This document shows, piece by piece, positions 45,115 to 55,579 of a stretch of DNA of 64,000 nucleotides. The notes below the pieces were generated by a model. The model ran no database searches, was not told where the DNA came from, and was given only the letters and a program-made list of their open reading frames with translations. Source of the stretch: Thiothrix eikelboomii (GTDB lineage Bacteria; Pseudomonadota; Gammaproteobacteria; Thiotrichales; Thiotrichaceae); contig NZ_FUYB01000005.1 in the NCBI RefSeq assembly GCF_900167255.1, forward strand, positions 186,001-250,000, written 5' to 3'. Positions within the stretch are counted from its first letter, which is position 1, and every line of letters starts with the position of its first letter. A program made the translations under genes and the position numbers.

Positions 45115-45196
45115 TTGTATACATATATTATTTTTAATAGATAAAAATCTAGTTTTCAAGTCTAAATTTGCGTGCTATTAATATATTTGTATACAA
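45115..45196. promoter_or_regulatory. Paired GntR-type operators in the doeA/gntR divergent promoter
   Basis: TTGTATACA (45115-45123) lies 14 bases before doeA and the perfect palindrome TTGTATACAA (45187-45196) lies 19 bases before the regulator gene. Both are flanked by similar TATATTA sequence in opposite orientation. The pattern T-x-GTAxxAC-x-A fits FadR/FCD-type GntR operators. The adjacent GntR protein is the natural binder. Confidence 0.75.
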
Positions 45197-45214
45197 CTTG
45201 GATCTTAGCCACTT

Positions 45215-45898
45215 ATGTCAGATGTCACCTCAGTTAGCTCTGAAGCGGAACAACGCTTTCAAAGTATTTATCAAACCTTACGCACGCGCATTGTGCTGTT
45301 AGATTACGTGCCGGGGGCGCGGTTGGCTGAAGAGCAGTTAGCCGAGGAGTTTAAGCTGAGTCGTACACCGATTCGGCGTGTGCTTAATCGCTTAGAGGTG
45401 GAAGGCTTATTAGAGATTCGCCACGGCGCAGGTAGTTTTGTGACTGAACTCAGCATGCCTGAGTTATTAGAAGTTTTTGAGCTGCGGATGGAGCTTGCGC
45501 GTTTAATAGATGTGTTAGCTCCGCGAACACCGACCCCAGTTTTGGTGGAGCGGTTAACCACTTTACAACACGCTTGCCTAGATATTGCCAGCCATTCCCA
45601 CCCTAAGCGGCGCTTTGCGGAGCTGAATCTTGAAGTTTTTAATTGCTTAATGGAGTTGGTTGGTAATCAAGCATTGCGCCAAATACTTGAGCAATTATTT
45701 TATCGTACTGCTCGCATGTGGCCGTATTTATTGGCTGAGGTGCATGTCAGCAAGGAAGCAGCCTTGTTTCATAGCGAAATCGGTGAATCGATTCGCTTAC
45801 TCACTAATAATAATTACCCATCCTTTGGGCATCTTTATCGTTGTCACTTAGCGATGGCTTGCCAGCGCCTCGCTGCTATGCAAACCATAGGAGTTTAA
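45215..45898 (+). CDS. GntR-family regulator with FCD ligand domain, likely controls ectoine genes
   Basis: A 227-residue transcription factor. The N-terminal winged helix (LRTRIVLLDYVPGARLAEEQLAEEF then SRTPIRRVLNRLEVEGLLEIRHGAGSFV) is the GntR DNA-binding domain; the C-terminal 150 residues are all-helical, like FCD ligand-binding domains. It is divergent from doeA and 3 bases before doeD. It stands in place of the MocR-type EnuR found at many ectoine loci. The effector may be an ectoine-derived diaminobutyrate, by analogy. Confidence 0.85.
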   Translation: MSDVTSVSSEAEQRFQSIYQTLRTRIVLLDYVPGARLAEEQLAEEFKLSRTPIRRVLNRLEVEGLLEIRHGAGSFVTELSMPELLEVFELRMELARLIDVLAPRTPTPVLVERLTTLQHACLDIASHSHPKRRFAELNLEVFNCLMELVGNQALRQILEQLFYRTARMWPYLLAEVHVSKEAALFHSEIGESIRLLTNNNYPSFGHLYRCHLAMACQRLAAMQTIGV

Positions 45899-45901
45899 AT
45901 C

Positions 45902-47284
45902 ATGAATCAGCAACTACATGCAGCGCTTTCAGCTTTAGATCGTGCTCATACCTTACATCCTTCTACGCATTTAGCGCAGTTCGCTAGAGGTGAAGCGGCG
46001 AACCGTATCATCGTTGGAGGGCAGGGGGTGTATGTTGAGGATAGCCTCGGTCAACGGAGTCTCGATGGCTTTGCGGGTCTATATTGCGTGAATGTTGGTT
46101 ATGGTCGCCAAGAGCTGGCTGAGGCGATTGCCCACCAAGCTCAGCAACTCGCTTATTATCATGCCTACGCAGGGCATTCGCATGAACCGGTAATTCGTTT
46201 ATCTGAACGCATTGTGCGCCAAGCAGGAATGGGTATGCAGCGGGTTTATTATGGTTTATCGGGTTCGGATGCGAATGAAACCAATATCAAACTTGTCTGG
46301 TATTACCATAATGTGTTAGGTCGCCCCCAGAAGAAAAAAATTATTTCCCGCCACCGTGCTTACCATGGCTCGGGCTTAATGACGGGTAGTTTGACGGGAT
46401 TGCCAGTTTTTCAGCAGGCTTTTGATTTGCCTTTAGAAGGGGTCTTGCATACCACTTGCCCCCACTATTATTGGAACGCCGAAGCGGGTGAGACAGAAGC
46501 AATGTTTTCCCAACGCTGTGCAGAGGATTTAGAGCGCTTAATTTTAGCGGAAGGGGCAGAAACGATTGCTGCTTTTATTGCTGAGCCAGTGATGGGAACC
46601 GGTGGCATTATTCCTCCGCCTCAAGGCTATTGGGCAGCGATTCAGCCGATCTTACGTAAATATGAGGTGTTATTAATCGTGGATGAAGTGGTCACAGCCT
46701 TTGGGCGTACTGGTCAATATTTTGGTGCACATACGTATCAAATCCAGCCCGATTTAATAACGATTGCTAAAGGGTTAACCTCTGCTTATTTACCCTTGTC
46801 AGGCGTGATTGTGGGTGAAAAAGTTTGGAAAGTTTTAGAGCAGGGTACGGATCAATTAGGGGCTTTAGGGCATGGTTGGACTTATTCAGCCCATCCCGTT
46901 TGTGTAGCTGCTGCCCAAGCAAATTTGGATATTGTTGAGCGTGAGAATTTGACCGGCAATGCACGGGAAACGGGTGCTTATCTGCAAGCACAATTACAAG
47001 AGCATTTTGCAGAGCATCCTTTAGTGGGTGAGGTTCGGGGTGTCGGTTTATTGGCGGCTTTAGAGTTTGTGGCAGATAAGCAGAAAAAACAGCGGTTTTT
47101 GCCAAATCAAGGTATCGGTGCAAAAGTTTCAGCTGCTTGCTTGCAAGAAGGCTTGATCGCACGCGCTATGCCGCATGGAGATATTTTGGGTTTAGCGCCT
47201 CCTTTAGTCATTAGCCGTGATGAGGTTGACTTATTAATGGGTATGCTGAAGCGTGCCGTCGAAAAAGTGTATAGCAGTTTGTAA
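45902..47284 (+). CDS. doeD: DoeD, class III (omega) aminotransferase for L-2,4-diaminobutyrate
   Basis: A 460-residue PLP aminotransferase of the class III type. YGLSGSDANETNIKL, SRHRAYHGSGLMTGSLTG, EPVMGTGGIIPPP, LIVDEVVTAFGRTG and the PLP Lys in TIAKGLTSAYLP are all present. In ectoine catabolism DoeD converts diaminobutyrate to aspartate semialdehyde. Context with doeA, doeB and the regulator gives the assignment; alone it could be any beta-alanine or putrescine-type transaminase. The dehydrogenase doeC is not in the window. Confidence 0.82.
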   Translation: MNQQLHAALSALDRAHTLHPSTHLAQFARGEAANRIIVGGQGVYVEDSLGQRSLDGFAGLYCVNVGYGRQELAEAIAHQAQQLAYYHAYAGHSHEPVIRLSERIVRQAGMGMQRVYYGLSGSDANETNIKLVWYYHNVLGRPQKKKIISRHRAYHGSGLMTGSLTGLPVFQQAFDLPLEGVLHTTCPHYYWNAEAGETEAMFSQRCAEDLERLILAEGAETIAAFIAEPVMGTGGIIPPPQGYWAAIQPILRKYEVLLIVDEVVTAFGRTGQYFGAHTYQIQPDLITIAKGLTSAYLPLSGVIVGEKVWKVLEQGTDQLGALGHGWTYSAHPVCVAAAQANLDIVERENLTGNARETGAYLQAQLQEHFAEHPLVGEVRGVGLLAALEFVADKQKKQRFLPNQGIGAKVSAACLQEGLIARAMPHGDILGLAPPLVISRDEVDLLMGMLKRAVEKVYSSL

Positions 47285-47469
47285 GCCGATACTTAAAGCT
47301 TTACACGAAGCACAGAGGGTTGATTTGATTAATTTTAAAGCAATCCCCTGTTTAAGGTAGCTAAGCCTCACTCAAGAACAACATGCTCCCATATTTGCGG
47401 CATGCTAAAAAATATTATAGTCCTAGATAATGAACTTATCGCATTCAGGGGTTCACAAGTAGGTCACTT

Positions 47470-48084
47470 ATGTGGGTAAAAACCATCATCAGTACTGTTT
47501 TATTGACTGGTTTAATCAGTACTGCTTCAGCTAATACCAGTGTTTATTCTAAGTCTTCTGTTTGGAAGGTCAACGATCAACAAGCTTTTACAGCGCTAAT
47601 GAGCTGTGATACAGCCGCTTCCGCCTGTGTGGCAAAAAAAATGCAGCAACTAGGCGCTAGTGCAGAGGCTTTAAGTTTCAGTGCTGCCATTAACTATGAG
47701 GGCTATCTGGCGAATTTCCAAGAAAAAGGCATAGTCGATTTAGGCAGCGTGATTTATCCCTTTCGGGCTAATACGAATACTGCGTATGTATTGCTAAATG
47801 CTCAACCTAAGATGATTAATACTGAAATCGCTACAGTGGCGGGTTTAGAGCAAGATGCTAGCTTTAAACAGCTGAAGAAAAAATATAAAAATTTAGAGTT
47901 TTGGGGTACCAATGCAGCGTTTGTGAAGGTGAATAAACTGAGTTCAGGTATCAGTTATGTATTCAATTATTTATTAAAAGACGGATGTAGAGCTTGTGCT
48001 ACGCCCGCTTCTGTTCAGGTAGTCTTTCGCTTTAACCGTCAGGGCAAATTTCTTGGCACGCGGTTTGTAAAAATTTTGCAATAA
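47470..48084 (+). CDS. Secreted protein of unknown function
   Basis: A 204-residue protein with a clear signal peptide (VKTIISTVLLTGLISTASA-N). The mature part has paired cysteines: SCDTAASAC near residues 44-50, and GCRAC near 172. This suggests disulfides in the periplasm. The middle contains FQEKGIVDLGSVIYPFRANTN. I do not recognise the family. It is monocistronic, with a terminator immediately downstream. Confidence 0.7.
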   Translation: MWVKTIISTVLLTGLISTASANTSVYSKSSVWKVNDQQAFTALMSCDTAASACVAKKMQQLGASAEALSFSAAINYEGYLANFQEKGIVDLGSVIYPFRANTNTAYVLLNAQPKMINTEIATVAGLEQDASFKQLKKKYKNLEFWGTNAAFVKVNKLSSGISYVFNYLLKDGCRACATPASVQVVFRFNRQGKFLGTRFVKILQ

Positions 48085-48118
48085 TAAAAAGTATCTTGAC
48101 TAAAAACTCCTAAGTTTT

Positions 48119-48153
48119 ATGAGTTAGTACTTAGGGCGCTAACTCATTTTTTT
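48119..48153 (+). terminator. Rho-independent terminator after the 47470 gene
   Basis: ATGAGTTAG and CTAACTCAT pair around an 11-base loop and are followed by seven T. Confidence 0.85.
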
Positions 48154-48220
48154 GTAAGCTAGTCAGTAAGGTCAGCTTCCAGCTATAGTGGCAGCCGTTT
48201 TCAATGATTAGGAGTTCAGC

Positions 48221-49030
48221 ATGTCGATTGCGTCCCCCCCCTCCGCTATCCAGACTTTATTAAACCTTATGACCGAGTTGCGTGATCCGGTACGCGGTTG
48301 CCCTTGGGATCGTAAACAGACTTGGCAGAGTTTATTACCCTATACCTTAGAGGAAACTTATGAGGTGGTGGATGCAGTTGACCGGAACGATCCCGCCGCG
48401 CTCTGTGATGAGCTCGGTGATTTGCTGCTACAAGTGGTATTCATGGCGCAAATTGCTAAAGAGCAGGGCTTATTCGATTTTGAGGCGGTCGCACGCGGAA
48501 TCAGCGAGAAACTCGTGCGGCGGCATCCCCATGTATTCGATGAAACTGTCTATGCCTCGGAAATAGAGCAAAAACAAGCTTGGGAAGCGATTAAGCAGGC
48601 TGAACGCTCTGAGCAAGCTCAAACGGGGTTATTTGCAGGCATTCCAGCCGCTCTACCTGCCTTACGTCGCGCACAAAAAATTCAAAAACGGGCTGCCCAC
48701 GTTGGTTTTGATTGGGCAAATTGGCAACAAGTCGTGCCAAAAGTGCATGAAGAACTAGACGAGGTAGCCGAAGCTGTTGCTCATCAAGAACCCTTCGCAC
48801 GCATCGAAGAGGAAATGGGTGATGTTTTACTCGCAGCTAGCAATATGGCCAGAATGCTCGGTGTGGATGCTGAAAATGCGCTGCGCTTATCCAACCGTAA
48901 ATTTGAGCAGCGTTTTGAGCGAGTAGAGGCTTTATTAGCGGACGATCAACTCAGTTTAGAAGCAGCCTCTTTGGCACAAATGGAGGCGGCCTGGGAGGTT
49001 GCTAAACTTGAAGAAAAGTCTAAAACTTAA
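48221..49030 (+). CDS. mazG: MazG, nucleoside triphosphate pyrophosphohydrolase
   Basis: A 269-residue two-domain all-alpha NTP pyrophosphatase (E. coli 263). N-domain motif CPWDRKQTWQSLLPYTLEETYE and CDELGDLLLQVVF; C-domain motif HEELDEVAEAV with EEMGDVLLAASNMAR. It hydrolyses dNTPs, NTPs and possibly ppGpp. AGGAG lies 8 bases before the ATG. It is convergent with hutC and unconnected to any mazEF. Confidence 0.95.
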   Translation: MSIASPPSAIQTLLNLMTELRDPVRGCPWDRKQTWQSLLPYTLEETYEVVDAVDRNDPAALCDELGDLLLQVVFMAQIAKEQGLFDFEAVARGISEKLVRRHPHVFDETVYASEIEQKQAWEAIKQAERSEQAQTGLFAGIPAALPALRRAQKIQKRAAHVGFDWANWQQVVPKVHEELDEVAEAVAHQEPFARIEEEMGDVLLAASNMARMLGVDAENALRLSNRKFEQRFERVEALLADDQLSLEAASLAQMEAAWEVAKLEEKSKT

Positions 49031-49107
49031 GAGAAGATCACTGAGCGCATGGAAATGGCACTACCTGTATAAGCCACATTAAAGAAGCGTACTTGATCAT
49101 CTTCATG

Positions 49108-49185
49108 CTTAGTGCCGAGTGCATAGAATAGCTGATTTTATTAGTAATCAGCCAACTAGGCCGTAAATGCTGGTACGGCACTAGG
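49108..49185. repeat. Nested inverted repeat between convergent mazG and hutC
   Basis: An outer CTTAGTGCCG / CGGCACTAGG stem (49108-49117 and 49176-49185, one G-U) encloses an inner GCTGATT / AATCAGC hairpin (49131-49152). It could be a bidirectional terminator or a small structured RNA; no long T tract follows on either strand. Confidence 0.5.
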
Positions 49186-49205
49186 CTTGAAAAGTTAAGA
49201 GAGTA

Positions 49206-49997
49206 TTAGCATGCGGCTAAATTTGTAGAGTGCTGAGCAGGCAAACTCATCACCGATCTCAATTTATACCGATCCCCGGGGTGAGTCAGAATTGCAAAAC
49301 TAATCAAGCGTTCACCCGACCAAGTACGGCGGCTGACTTGCAGACAAGGCACATGCGCAGCTAATTTTAAATAATCCTGAGCAGGCTGACTCGGTAAGAC
49401 TGCTTCGACAATATGCTCCATCGAGCTTAAGGCATATTGCTCAGATAAATATTGATTAGGGGTCTTTTGTGTAAAATCTTGTTGTAGATAGTGCGGTAAA
49501 ATGTTCGCCGCCACATAGCGCTCTTCGAGTTGAATCGGTAATTGGTTTTCTAAATGTACGATTAGGGAATGAAACACGCGGCTATGCAAAGGAATACCCA
49601 ATTGCATCGCCACCCGTTCGGAGGCCTGTTGTTCATTCAGTGCCAACACTTGGCTAGCATACTGATGACCGCGCGCCCGCACTTCCTCAGCAATATTACG
49701 TATTTCTGCCAAAGGTGATTCTGCTTTAGGTGGGGCAACAAAAGTGCCTAAGCCCGGGTAACGAACTAATAAACCCTCTTGTACTAAATCGCGCAGCGCT
49801 TTATTGACCGTCATCCGACTGACTGCAAACTGTTCGACTAGCTCTGCCTCGGTGGGGATTTTATCACCAGCTGCATAGGTTTGGTTACGAATAGCATCGC
49901 TGATGAACTGTTTAATTTGCTGATAGCGAGGTCGAAGATCCACCCAAAACTCCTGAGCTTGTTGGTTTTGGGTGGCAATACTAGCAGTTTTTCTCAT
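49206..49997 (-). CDS. hutC: HutC, GntR-family repressor of histidine utilisation
   Basis: A 263-residue GntR/HutC-subfamily repressor: winged helix [12 protein letters not shown] ... [41 protein letters not shown], then a UTRA ligand domain ([48 protein letters not shown]). The ligand is expected to be urocanate. I start at ATG 49997, which overlaps the hutH stop as ATGA; the frame opens further upstream inside hutH. It is the last gene of the operon it controls. Confidence 0.93.
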   Translation of the reverse strand: MRKTASIATQNQQAQEFWVDLRPRYQQIKQFISDAIRNQTYAAGDKIPTEAELVEQFAVSRMTVNKALRDLVQEGLLVRYPGLGTFVAPPKAESPLAEIRNIAEEVRARGHQYASQVLALNEQQASERVAMQLGIPLHSRVFHSLIVHLENQLPIQLEERYVAANILPHYLQQDFTQKTPNQYLSEQYALSSMEHIVEAVLPSQPAQDYLKLAAHVPCLQVSRRTWSGERLISFAILTHPGDRYKLRSVMSLPAQHSTNLAAC

Positions 49998-51526
49998 GCA
50001 CTGGGCAGTAAGGCAGGTAGCATATATGCCTTTAAGACACCACTGCTCACCCATTGCTTGGCCTTTTCAATATCGGGTGCGAAATAACGATCTTTATCAT
50101 AAAAGGCCACCCGTGCTCGTAATTCAGCCTTGGCAGCTTCAATCGGTGCAGTTGATTTTAGCGGAGCACGAAAATCCAAACCTTGGGCAGCCGACAATAA
50201 CTCAATCGCAACAATCCCACAGGTATTATCTGCCATTTCTAGTAAGCGCCGTGCGGCGAAAGTCGCCATCGACACATGATCTTCCTGATTCGCCGAAGTC
50301 GGCATACTATCGACAGAAGCGGGGTGTGCGAAGGTTTTATTCTCTGAGGCCAAGGCAGCGGCGGTGACTTGTGCAATCATAAAGCCAGAGTTCACCCCAC
50401 CATTATTCACCAAAAAGGGGGGCAACTTACTTAAGCTTGAATCAATCAACAAGGCCATGCGCCGCTCAGATAAAGCGCCGATTTCCGCAATCGCTAAGGC
50501 TAAATTATCTGCAACCATCGCAATGGGCTCAGCATGAAAATTACCACCAGAGATAAACTCATCGTCCTCAGCGAAGACCAAAGGATTATCCGACACCGCA
50601 TTCGCTTCGATCAGAATCACCTCAGCTGCTTGGCGAATTTGCTGCAAGCACGCGCCCATCACTTGCGGCTGACAGCGTAAAGAATAGGGGTCTTGTACTT
50701 TGCCACAATTTTGATGCGAGCTAGCTAATTCCGAACCCTCACCCAATAAATGTCGATAAGCGGCGGCGGTCTCTATTTGGGTAGGATGACCGCGCACAGC
50801 CTGCACTCGTGCATCAAAGGGTTTACGGCTTCCTAGTGCCGCTTCGACTGAAAAAGCGCCTGCAACAATTGCCGCTGCAAATAAGTCTTCTGCGGCAAAT
50901 AAACCTTGTAGGGCAAATGCTGTGGACGCTTGCGTCCCATTTAATAGGGCTAAACCTTCTTTAGGCGCGAGTGTAATTGGGTTTAATCCAGCCTGCTTTA
51001 AACCCTCTGAAGCAGGTAGGCGCTGACCGTCGATTAGCACCTCGCCTTCACCCAATAATACCGTACTCATGTGGGCTAAGGGGGCTAAATCGCCCGAAGC
51101 ACCGACTGAGCCTTTTTGTGGCACACAAGGATAAACATGATTATTTAGCAATTGCATCAAGCGCTCAATCACTTCATAGCGCACACCAGAAAACCCCCGT
51201 GCTAGGGAGTTAATTTTTAGCACCATCATTAAGCGCACAGTGGCTTCTTCCATCAGTGCGCCTGTGCCTGCGGCATGCGAGAGGACAATACTTCGCTGCA
51301 GCAGCTCTAAATCAGTTGGCTCAATGCGTGTATTCGCTAATAGGCCAAAGCCCGTATTAATACCATACACGACACGATTTTCACGGATCACTTGTTCCAC
51401 GGCTGCTTGACTGGCATCAATCGCGGCACGGCAACTCGGATCAAGGCTCAGATGCACGGGTTGGGTGGCTACTTGGCGTAAATCGGCTAGGCTTAGCTTG
51501 CCGGGTTTTATCATCAGTTCAAACAT
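49994..51526 (-). CDS. hutH: HutH, histidine ammonia-lyase
   Basis: A 510-residue enzyme that deaminates histidine to urocanate. The MIO-forming Ala143-Ser144-Gly145 lies in [43 protein letters not shown] and [15 protein letters not shown]-like motifs (here [16 protein letters not shown]) are present. Length equals the family standard (509-511). GGAGGG precedes the start. It lies 10 bases after hutU. Confidence 0.98.
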   Translation of the reverse strand: MFELMIKPGKLSLADLRQVATQPVHLSLDPSCRAAIDASQAAVEQVIRENRVVYGINTGFGLLANTRIEPTDLELLQRSIVLSHAAGTGALMEEATVRLMMVLKINSLARGFSGVRYEVIERLMQLLNNHVYPCVPQKGSVGASGDLAPLAHMSTVLLGEGEVLIDGQRLPASEGLKQAGLNPITLAPKEGLALLNGTQASTAFALQGLFAAEDLFAAAIVAGAFSVEAALGSRKPFDARVQAVRGHPTQIETAAAYRHLLGEGSELASSHQNCGKVQDPYSLRCQPQVMGACLQQIRQAAEVILIEANAVSDNPLVFAEDDEFISGGNFHAEPIAMVADNLALAIAEIGALSERRMALLIDSSLSKLPPFLVNNGGVNSGFMIAQVTAAALASENKTFAHPASVDSMPTSANQEDHVSMATFAARRLLEMADNTCGIVAIELLSAAQGLDFRAPLKSTAPIEAAKAELRARVAFYDKDRYFAPDIEKAKQWVSSGVLKAYMLPALLPSA

Positions 51527-51536
51527 AATACCCTCC

Positions 51537-53231
51537 TTAATCTGCGAGCATCGGGAGATCTAAGCCCTGTTGGCGGGCGCAAGTTTTTGCAATTTCATAA
51601 CCTGCGTCAGCGTGTCGCATCACCCCTGTTGCCGGATCATTGTGTAGAACCCGTGCTAAACGCTGAGCAGCGGCCTCCGTACCATCAGCGACAATCACCA
51701 CGCCTGCATGTTGACTAAAGCCCATACCTACACCCCCACCGTGATGAATCGACACCCAAGTCGCTCCCCCAGCGGTATTCAATAGGGCATTGAGCAAAGG
51801 CCAGTCCGACACGGCATCCGAACCATCTAACATCGCTTCCGTTTCCCGATTGGGGCTAGCGACCGAGCCAGAATCTAAGTGATCACGTCCAATCACAATC
51901 GGTGCTTTCAATTCGCCGGTTTTGACCATTTCATTAAAGGCCACGGCTAAGCGCGCTCGATCTTTTAAACCGACCCAACAAATGCGAGCAGGCAAACCTT
52001 GGAAGGCAATGCGCTCACGTGCCATCTCCAACCAATGATGCAAATGGGCATCATCCGGGATCAGTTCTTTGACTTTTTGATCTGTTTTATAAATATCTTC
52101 AGGGTCGCCCGACAGCGCTGCCCAGCGGAAAGGACCTATACCTTGACAAAATAAGGGACGAATATACGCTGGCACAAAACCGGGGAAGTCAAAGGCATGC
52201 TCCACACCTTTTTCAAAAGCCATTTGCCGAATATTATTACCATAATCGGTCGTGGCTGCCCCTCGCTCTTGCAGGGTTAACATCGCCCGTACTTGAATAG
52301 CCATAGAGGCTTTGGCTGCTTCTACGACGGCTTTGGGGTCAGTAATACGTTGGTGTCGGGCTTGCTCTAAACTCCAGCCTTGCGGTAAATAGCCATTGAG
52401 GGGGTCATGAGCACTGGTTTGATCCGTCACCACATCCGGTAGAATTTGGCGTGCTACAATCTCTGGATAAATATCCGCGCAATTACCTAATAAACCAATG
52501 GAAACGGCTTCACCTTGGGCTTTTGCTGTGGCCAGCATAGCAAGGGCTTCATCTAAACTATAAGCTTTTTTATCCAGATACCGAGTGCGTAGGCGGAAGT
52601 CGATACGGCTTTCATCACATTCCACCGCCAAACAGGAAAAGCCTGCCATCGTTGCTGCTAAGGGTTGTGCGCCTCCCATGCCACCTAAACCACCTGTTAA
52701 AATCCAACGTCCTTGAGTTTCCCCTTGGTAATGCTGCTTAGCCATGGCTACGAAGGTTTCGTAAGTACCTTGGACAATGCCTTGTGAACCAATATAAATC
52801 CATGAGCCAGCCGTCATTTGACCGTACATCATCAGACCTTGTTGATCTAATTCATTGAAATGCTCCCAATTCGCCCAATGGGGGACGAGATTCGAGTTGG
52901 CAATCAACACCCGAGGCGCTTCAGGATGAGTAGGGAAAACACCAACCGGTTTACCCGATTGAATCAGTAGAGTTTGATCATCTTCAAGACGCTGTAACAC
53001 TTCAATAATCTTGTCATAGCAAGCCCAATCGCGTGCTGCTCGGCCAATTCCACCATAAACCACTAAGTCCTCGGGGCGCTCGGCAACATCAGGGTGCAGA
53101 TTATTCATTAACATCCGCATGGGTGCTTCAGTCAGCCAGCTTTTGCAACGGAGCGTTGTGCCTGTTGGGGCTGCAATCCGCCGACTTGGGTCGTGACGAT
53201 TAGCGTTGTGATTATTTTTATGACTATTCAT
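51537..53231 (-). CDS. hutU: HutU, urocanate hydratase
   Basis: A 564-residue urocanase that hydrates urocanate to imidazolonepropionate with tightly bound NAD+. [12 protein letters not shown] is the dinucleotide loop, and [28 protein letters not shown] carries the active Cys region. I start at ATG 53231, because GGAGGAAG lies just upstream and the family N-terminus is short; the frame opens 43 residues earlier inside hutG. It overlaps hutG by 8 bases. Confidence 0.97.
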   Translation of the reverse strand: MNSHKNNHNANRHDPSRRIAAPTGTTLRCKSWLTEAPMRMLMNNLHPDVAERPEDLVVYGGIGRAARDWACYDKIIEVLQRLEDDQTLLIQSGKPVGVFPTHPEAPRVLIANSNLVPHWANWEHFNELDQQGLMMYGQMTAGSWIYIGSQGIVQGTYETFVAMAKQHYQGETQGRWILTGGLGGMGGAQPLAATMAGFSCLAVECDESRIDFRLRTRYLDKKAYSLDEALAMLATAKAQGEAVSIGLLGNCADIYPEIVARQILPDVVTDQTSAHDPLNGYLPQGWSLEQARHQRITDPKAVVEAAKASMAIQVRAMLTLQERGAATTDYGNNIRQMAFEKGVEHAFDFPGFVPAYIRPLFCQGIGPFRWAALSGDPEDIYKTDQKVKELIPDDAHLHHWLEMARERIAFQGLPARICWVGLKDRARLAVAFNEMVKTGELKAPIVIGRDHLDSGSVASPNRETEAMLDGSDAVSDWPLLNALLNTAGGATWVSIHHGGGVGMGFSQHAGVVIVADGTEAAAQRLARVLHNDPATGVMRHADAGYEIAKTCARQQGLDLPMLAD

Positions 53232-54180
53232 GGCTTCCTCCGGTAATGCTATAAAACAGCCGTGCAGCCACACGTGCTGTCTGTGAGTCTTGATCGTAAT
53301 TTGGGTTATATTCGGCGAGATCAGCAAGGCGCAGTTTTTGGCTAGTGCGAATGAGTTCAATTAAAGGTTCAAGCACCTCTAAATTCACGCCGCGTGCTGC
53401 AGGGGCGCTTACCCCCGGCGCAACACTAGCAGGCAAAACGTCTAAATCTATCGTCAGATACAAATGCTCACATTGCGCCATAAATTGTTGTAATTGCTCT
53501 TTAATTTCAGGTAGATCCAGTAAACTCATTTGTTTATCTAGACGATAACTGACATTGAGTGCTTTTGCCCGCTGAAAGAGTGCTTGGGTATTGGCCATTT
53601 CACTCACGCCTAAGCAGCAATAGCGAAACGGCCAACCCTGCTCTTGGCAGGTTTGAGCGATTTGATAAAAGGGTGTGCCAGAGTTAGCCCCCTTTATCGG
53701 GGTGCGTAGATCAAAATGAGCATCAAAATTAATAATACCGATCTGTGGTATGGGGTTATTTATCGCTAAATAATCGGCTAAACCCCGCCATGAGCCATAC
53801 GCGACCTCATGTCCACCCCCCCAAACTAAGGGGAAATGGCCTTGGCTTAATAATTGGGTGACTTGGCTGGCAAGTTGAAGCTGGGCTGATTCTAAATCCT
53901 GATATGTACTAACCAGATTACCCGCTTCATACACAGGATATTGGCTACTCCACGGCAGATTGGCTAAAACTTGACGAATTTGATTGGGTGCCAAGGCTGC
54001 GCCGACTCGACCTTGATTACGCCTTACCCCTTCATCTGAGCAGAAACCCAACACGGCTAACCCCGTTGAATCTGCATCACTTAAGGGTTTAATCCATTGG
54101 TGTAGACGCATTGATAATTCAGGACTTTCGCCTTGGTCGACTCGTCCAGTCCAAAGCTGATTAAAATCGAATTTAGACAT
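53224..54180 (-). CDS. hutG: HutG, formimidoylglutamase (arginase family)
   Basis: A 318-residue manganese ureohydrolase that converts formiminoglutamate to glutamate and formamide. Arginase-family metal motifs are seen: [20 protein letters not shown] and [23 protein letters not shown]. Its place between hutI and hutU supports formiminoglutamase over arginase or agmatinase. It overlaps both neighbours by 8 bases. Confidence 0.95.
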   Translation of the reverse strand: MSKFDFNQLWTGRVDQGESPELSMRLHQWIKPLSDADSTGLAVLGFCSDEGVRRNQGRVGAALAPNQIRQVLANLPWSSQYPVYEAGNLVSTYQDLESAQLQLASQVTQLLSQGHFPLVWGGGHEVAYGSWRGLADYLAINNPIPQIGIINFDAHFDLRTPIKGANSGTPFYQIAQTCQEQGWPFRYCCLGVSEMANTQALFQRAKALNVSYRLDKQMSLLDLPEIKEQLQQFMAQCEHLYLTIDLDVLPASVAPGVSAPAARGVNLEVLEPLIELIRTSQKLRLADLAEYNPNYDQDSQTARVAARLFYSITGGSHE

Positions 54181-55411
54181 AAGTTAGCTCTCCGGCAAAG
54201 ACACGCTGCTTAATCGGGTTGACCCCTACTTGATAAGCTAGCTCAGCAGGATGCTGAATATTCCAGACGATAAAATCTGCTGCCAATCCGGTCGCTAATT
54301 GCCCGATTTTATTCTCTAAACCTAAGGCGAGTGCGGCATGACGGGTGACTCCGGCTAAAGCCTCTTCCGGTGTTAAGCGAAATAAGGTACAGGCCATATT
54401 CATCGCTAAACGTAGTGAGACTAAGGGAGCGGTACCTGGATTGAAGTCGGTGGCAACGGCCATCGGCACTTGATAACGACGGAGTAAATCAATCGGTGGT
54501 CGTTGAGTCTCGCCTAGGAAATAAAAGGCAATGGGTAAGAGGGTAGCGACCGTTCTTGCTTTAGCCATTGCGGCCACGCCTGCCTCATCTAAGTATTCTA
54601 AATGATCCGCTGACCAAGCTTGATAACTTGCGGCTAAAGTGGCGGCTTGTTGGTTGCTGAGTTGTTCAGCATGGACATGGATGCCTAAGCCATAGTCGGT
54701 TGCCCGTGCTAGCACTCGCTCAGTTTGAGCGGGGCTAAAGGCTAGGTACTCACAAAATACATCCACTGCGTCGGCTAGATTTTCTGCCACGGCAGCGGGG
54801 ATGAGTTCTGCACAGACCCAATCAATATACGCATCAGCGCGATTTTTATAGTCGGGCGGTAGAGCATGGGCACCTAATAAGGTGGTCGAAATACGGATCG
54901 GAAAAACTTGGGCAAGCTGACGGGCAGCACGTAAGATATTGAGTTCGGTAACTAAATCTAAGCCATAGCCTGATTTAATTTCGAGGGTGGTGACACCCTC
55001 TGCTATTAGAGCTTTGAGTCGAGGGATGGCTAATTCGATTAATTGCTCAACACTGGCGGCACGGGTAGCGCCTACTGTTGACAGAATTCCGCCACCTTGT
55101 TGAGCGATTTGTTGATAACTGAGGCCTAGTAAGCGCTGTTCAAATTCTTGCGCCCGATGACCGGCATAAATGAGATGCGTATGGCAGTCGATGAGACCCG
55201 GGGTTAGATAAGCACCGTGCACATCAATGATCTCAACCTCGTTGAGGTTAATTCGTGCTCGCTCAAAGGCTGACATAGGGGCGATGTTTTGAATCAGACC
55301 TTGACTAACGCCCAAAGCGTGCTGGGTTAATAGCCCATAAGAGGCGGGTTGCCTTGAGTCTAAACTCGCAATTTGGGCATTAATCCAAATTTTTTCACAG
55401 GCTGCAAACAC
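54173..55411 (-). CDS. hutI: HutI, imidazolonepropionase
   Basis: A 412-residue amidohydrolase that opens imidazolonepropionate to formiminoglutamate. [25 protein letters not shown] contains the H-x-H metal site; [24 protein letters not shown] and [10 protein letters not shown] follow the family. Start is GTG 55411, with GGAGGAAGAAG directly upstream. It is the first gene of hutIGUHC, and the HutC operator lies 19-41 bases before it. Confidence 0.96.
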   Translation of the reverse strand: MFAACEKIWINAQIASLDSRQPASYGLLTQHALGVSQGLIQNIAPMSAFERARINLNEVEIIDVHGAYLTPGLIDCHTHLIYAGHRAQEFEQRLLGLSYQQIAQQGGGILSTVGATRAASVEQLIELAIPRLKALIAEGVTTLEIKSGYGLDLVTELNILRAARQLAQVFPIRISTTLLGAHALPPDYKNRADAYIDWVCAELIPAAVAENLADAVDVFCEYLAFSPAQTERVLARATDYGLGIHVHAEQLSNQQAATLAASYQAWSADHLEYLDEAGVAAMAKARTVATLLPIAFYFLGETQRPPIDLLRRYQVPMAVATDFNPGTAPLVSLRLAMNMACTLFRLTPEEALAGVTRHAALALGLENKIGQLATGLAADFIVWNIQHPAELAYQVGVNPIKQRVFAGELTYV

Positions 55412-55429
55412 CTTCTTCCTCCATGTTTA

Positions 55430-55452
55430 TTTGTATATGTTTGTATATACAA
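55430..55452 (-). promoter_or_regulatory. HutC operator upstream of hutI
   Basis: TTGTATATACAA (55441-55452) is a perfect 12-bp palindrome. A partial copy, TTGTATATG, precedes it at 55431-55439, ten bases apart. HutC repressors recognise TGTATATACA-like palindromes, and hutC closes this operon. Confidence 0.8.
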
Positions 55453-55550
55453 TAACAAACTAAGAAAAAAAGTCAAGCTGCACAGTTTCAAAATGGTTTC
55501 AAGCTACCCTCTTAGGCCGGAGGCTAAGCTATCATTAATTCCGTTTATCC

Positions 55551-55579
55551 GAAAAAACAAAACCCCCGGCTAGCGGGGG
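55551..55579 (-). terminator. Reverse-strand terminator and hairpin of the leftmost repeat unit
   Basis: CCCCC-GGCTAGC-GGGGG (55563-55579). On the reverse strand it is followed by TTTTGTTTTTTC, so it would stop a leftward transcript coming through the tandem repeats before it reaches the hut promoter. Confidence 0.75.

Noticed and set aside
46767-47162. 131-residue reverse ORF inside doeD
   Set aside because: Shadow of a conserved aminotransferase; no supporting motif or start signal.
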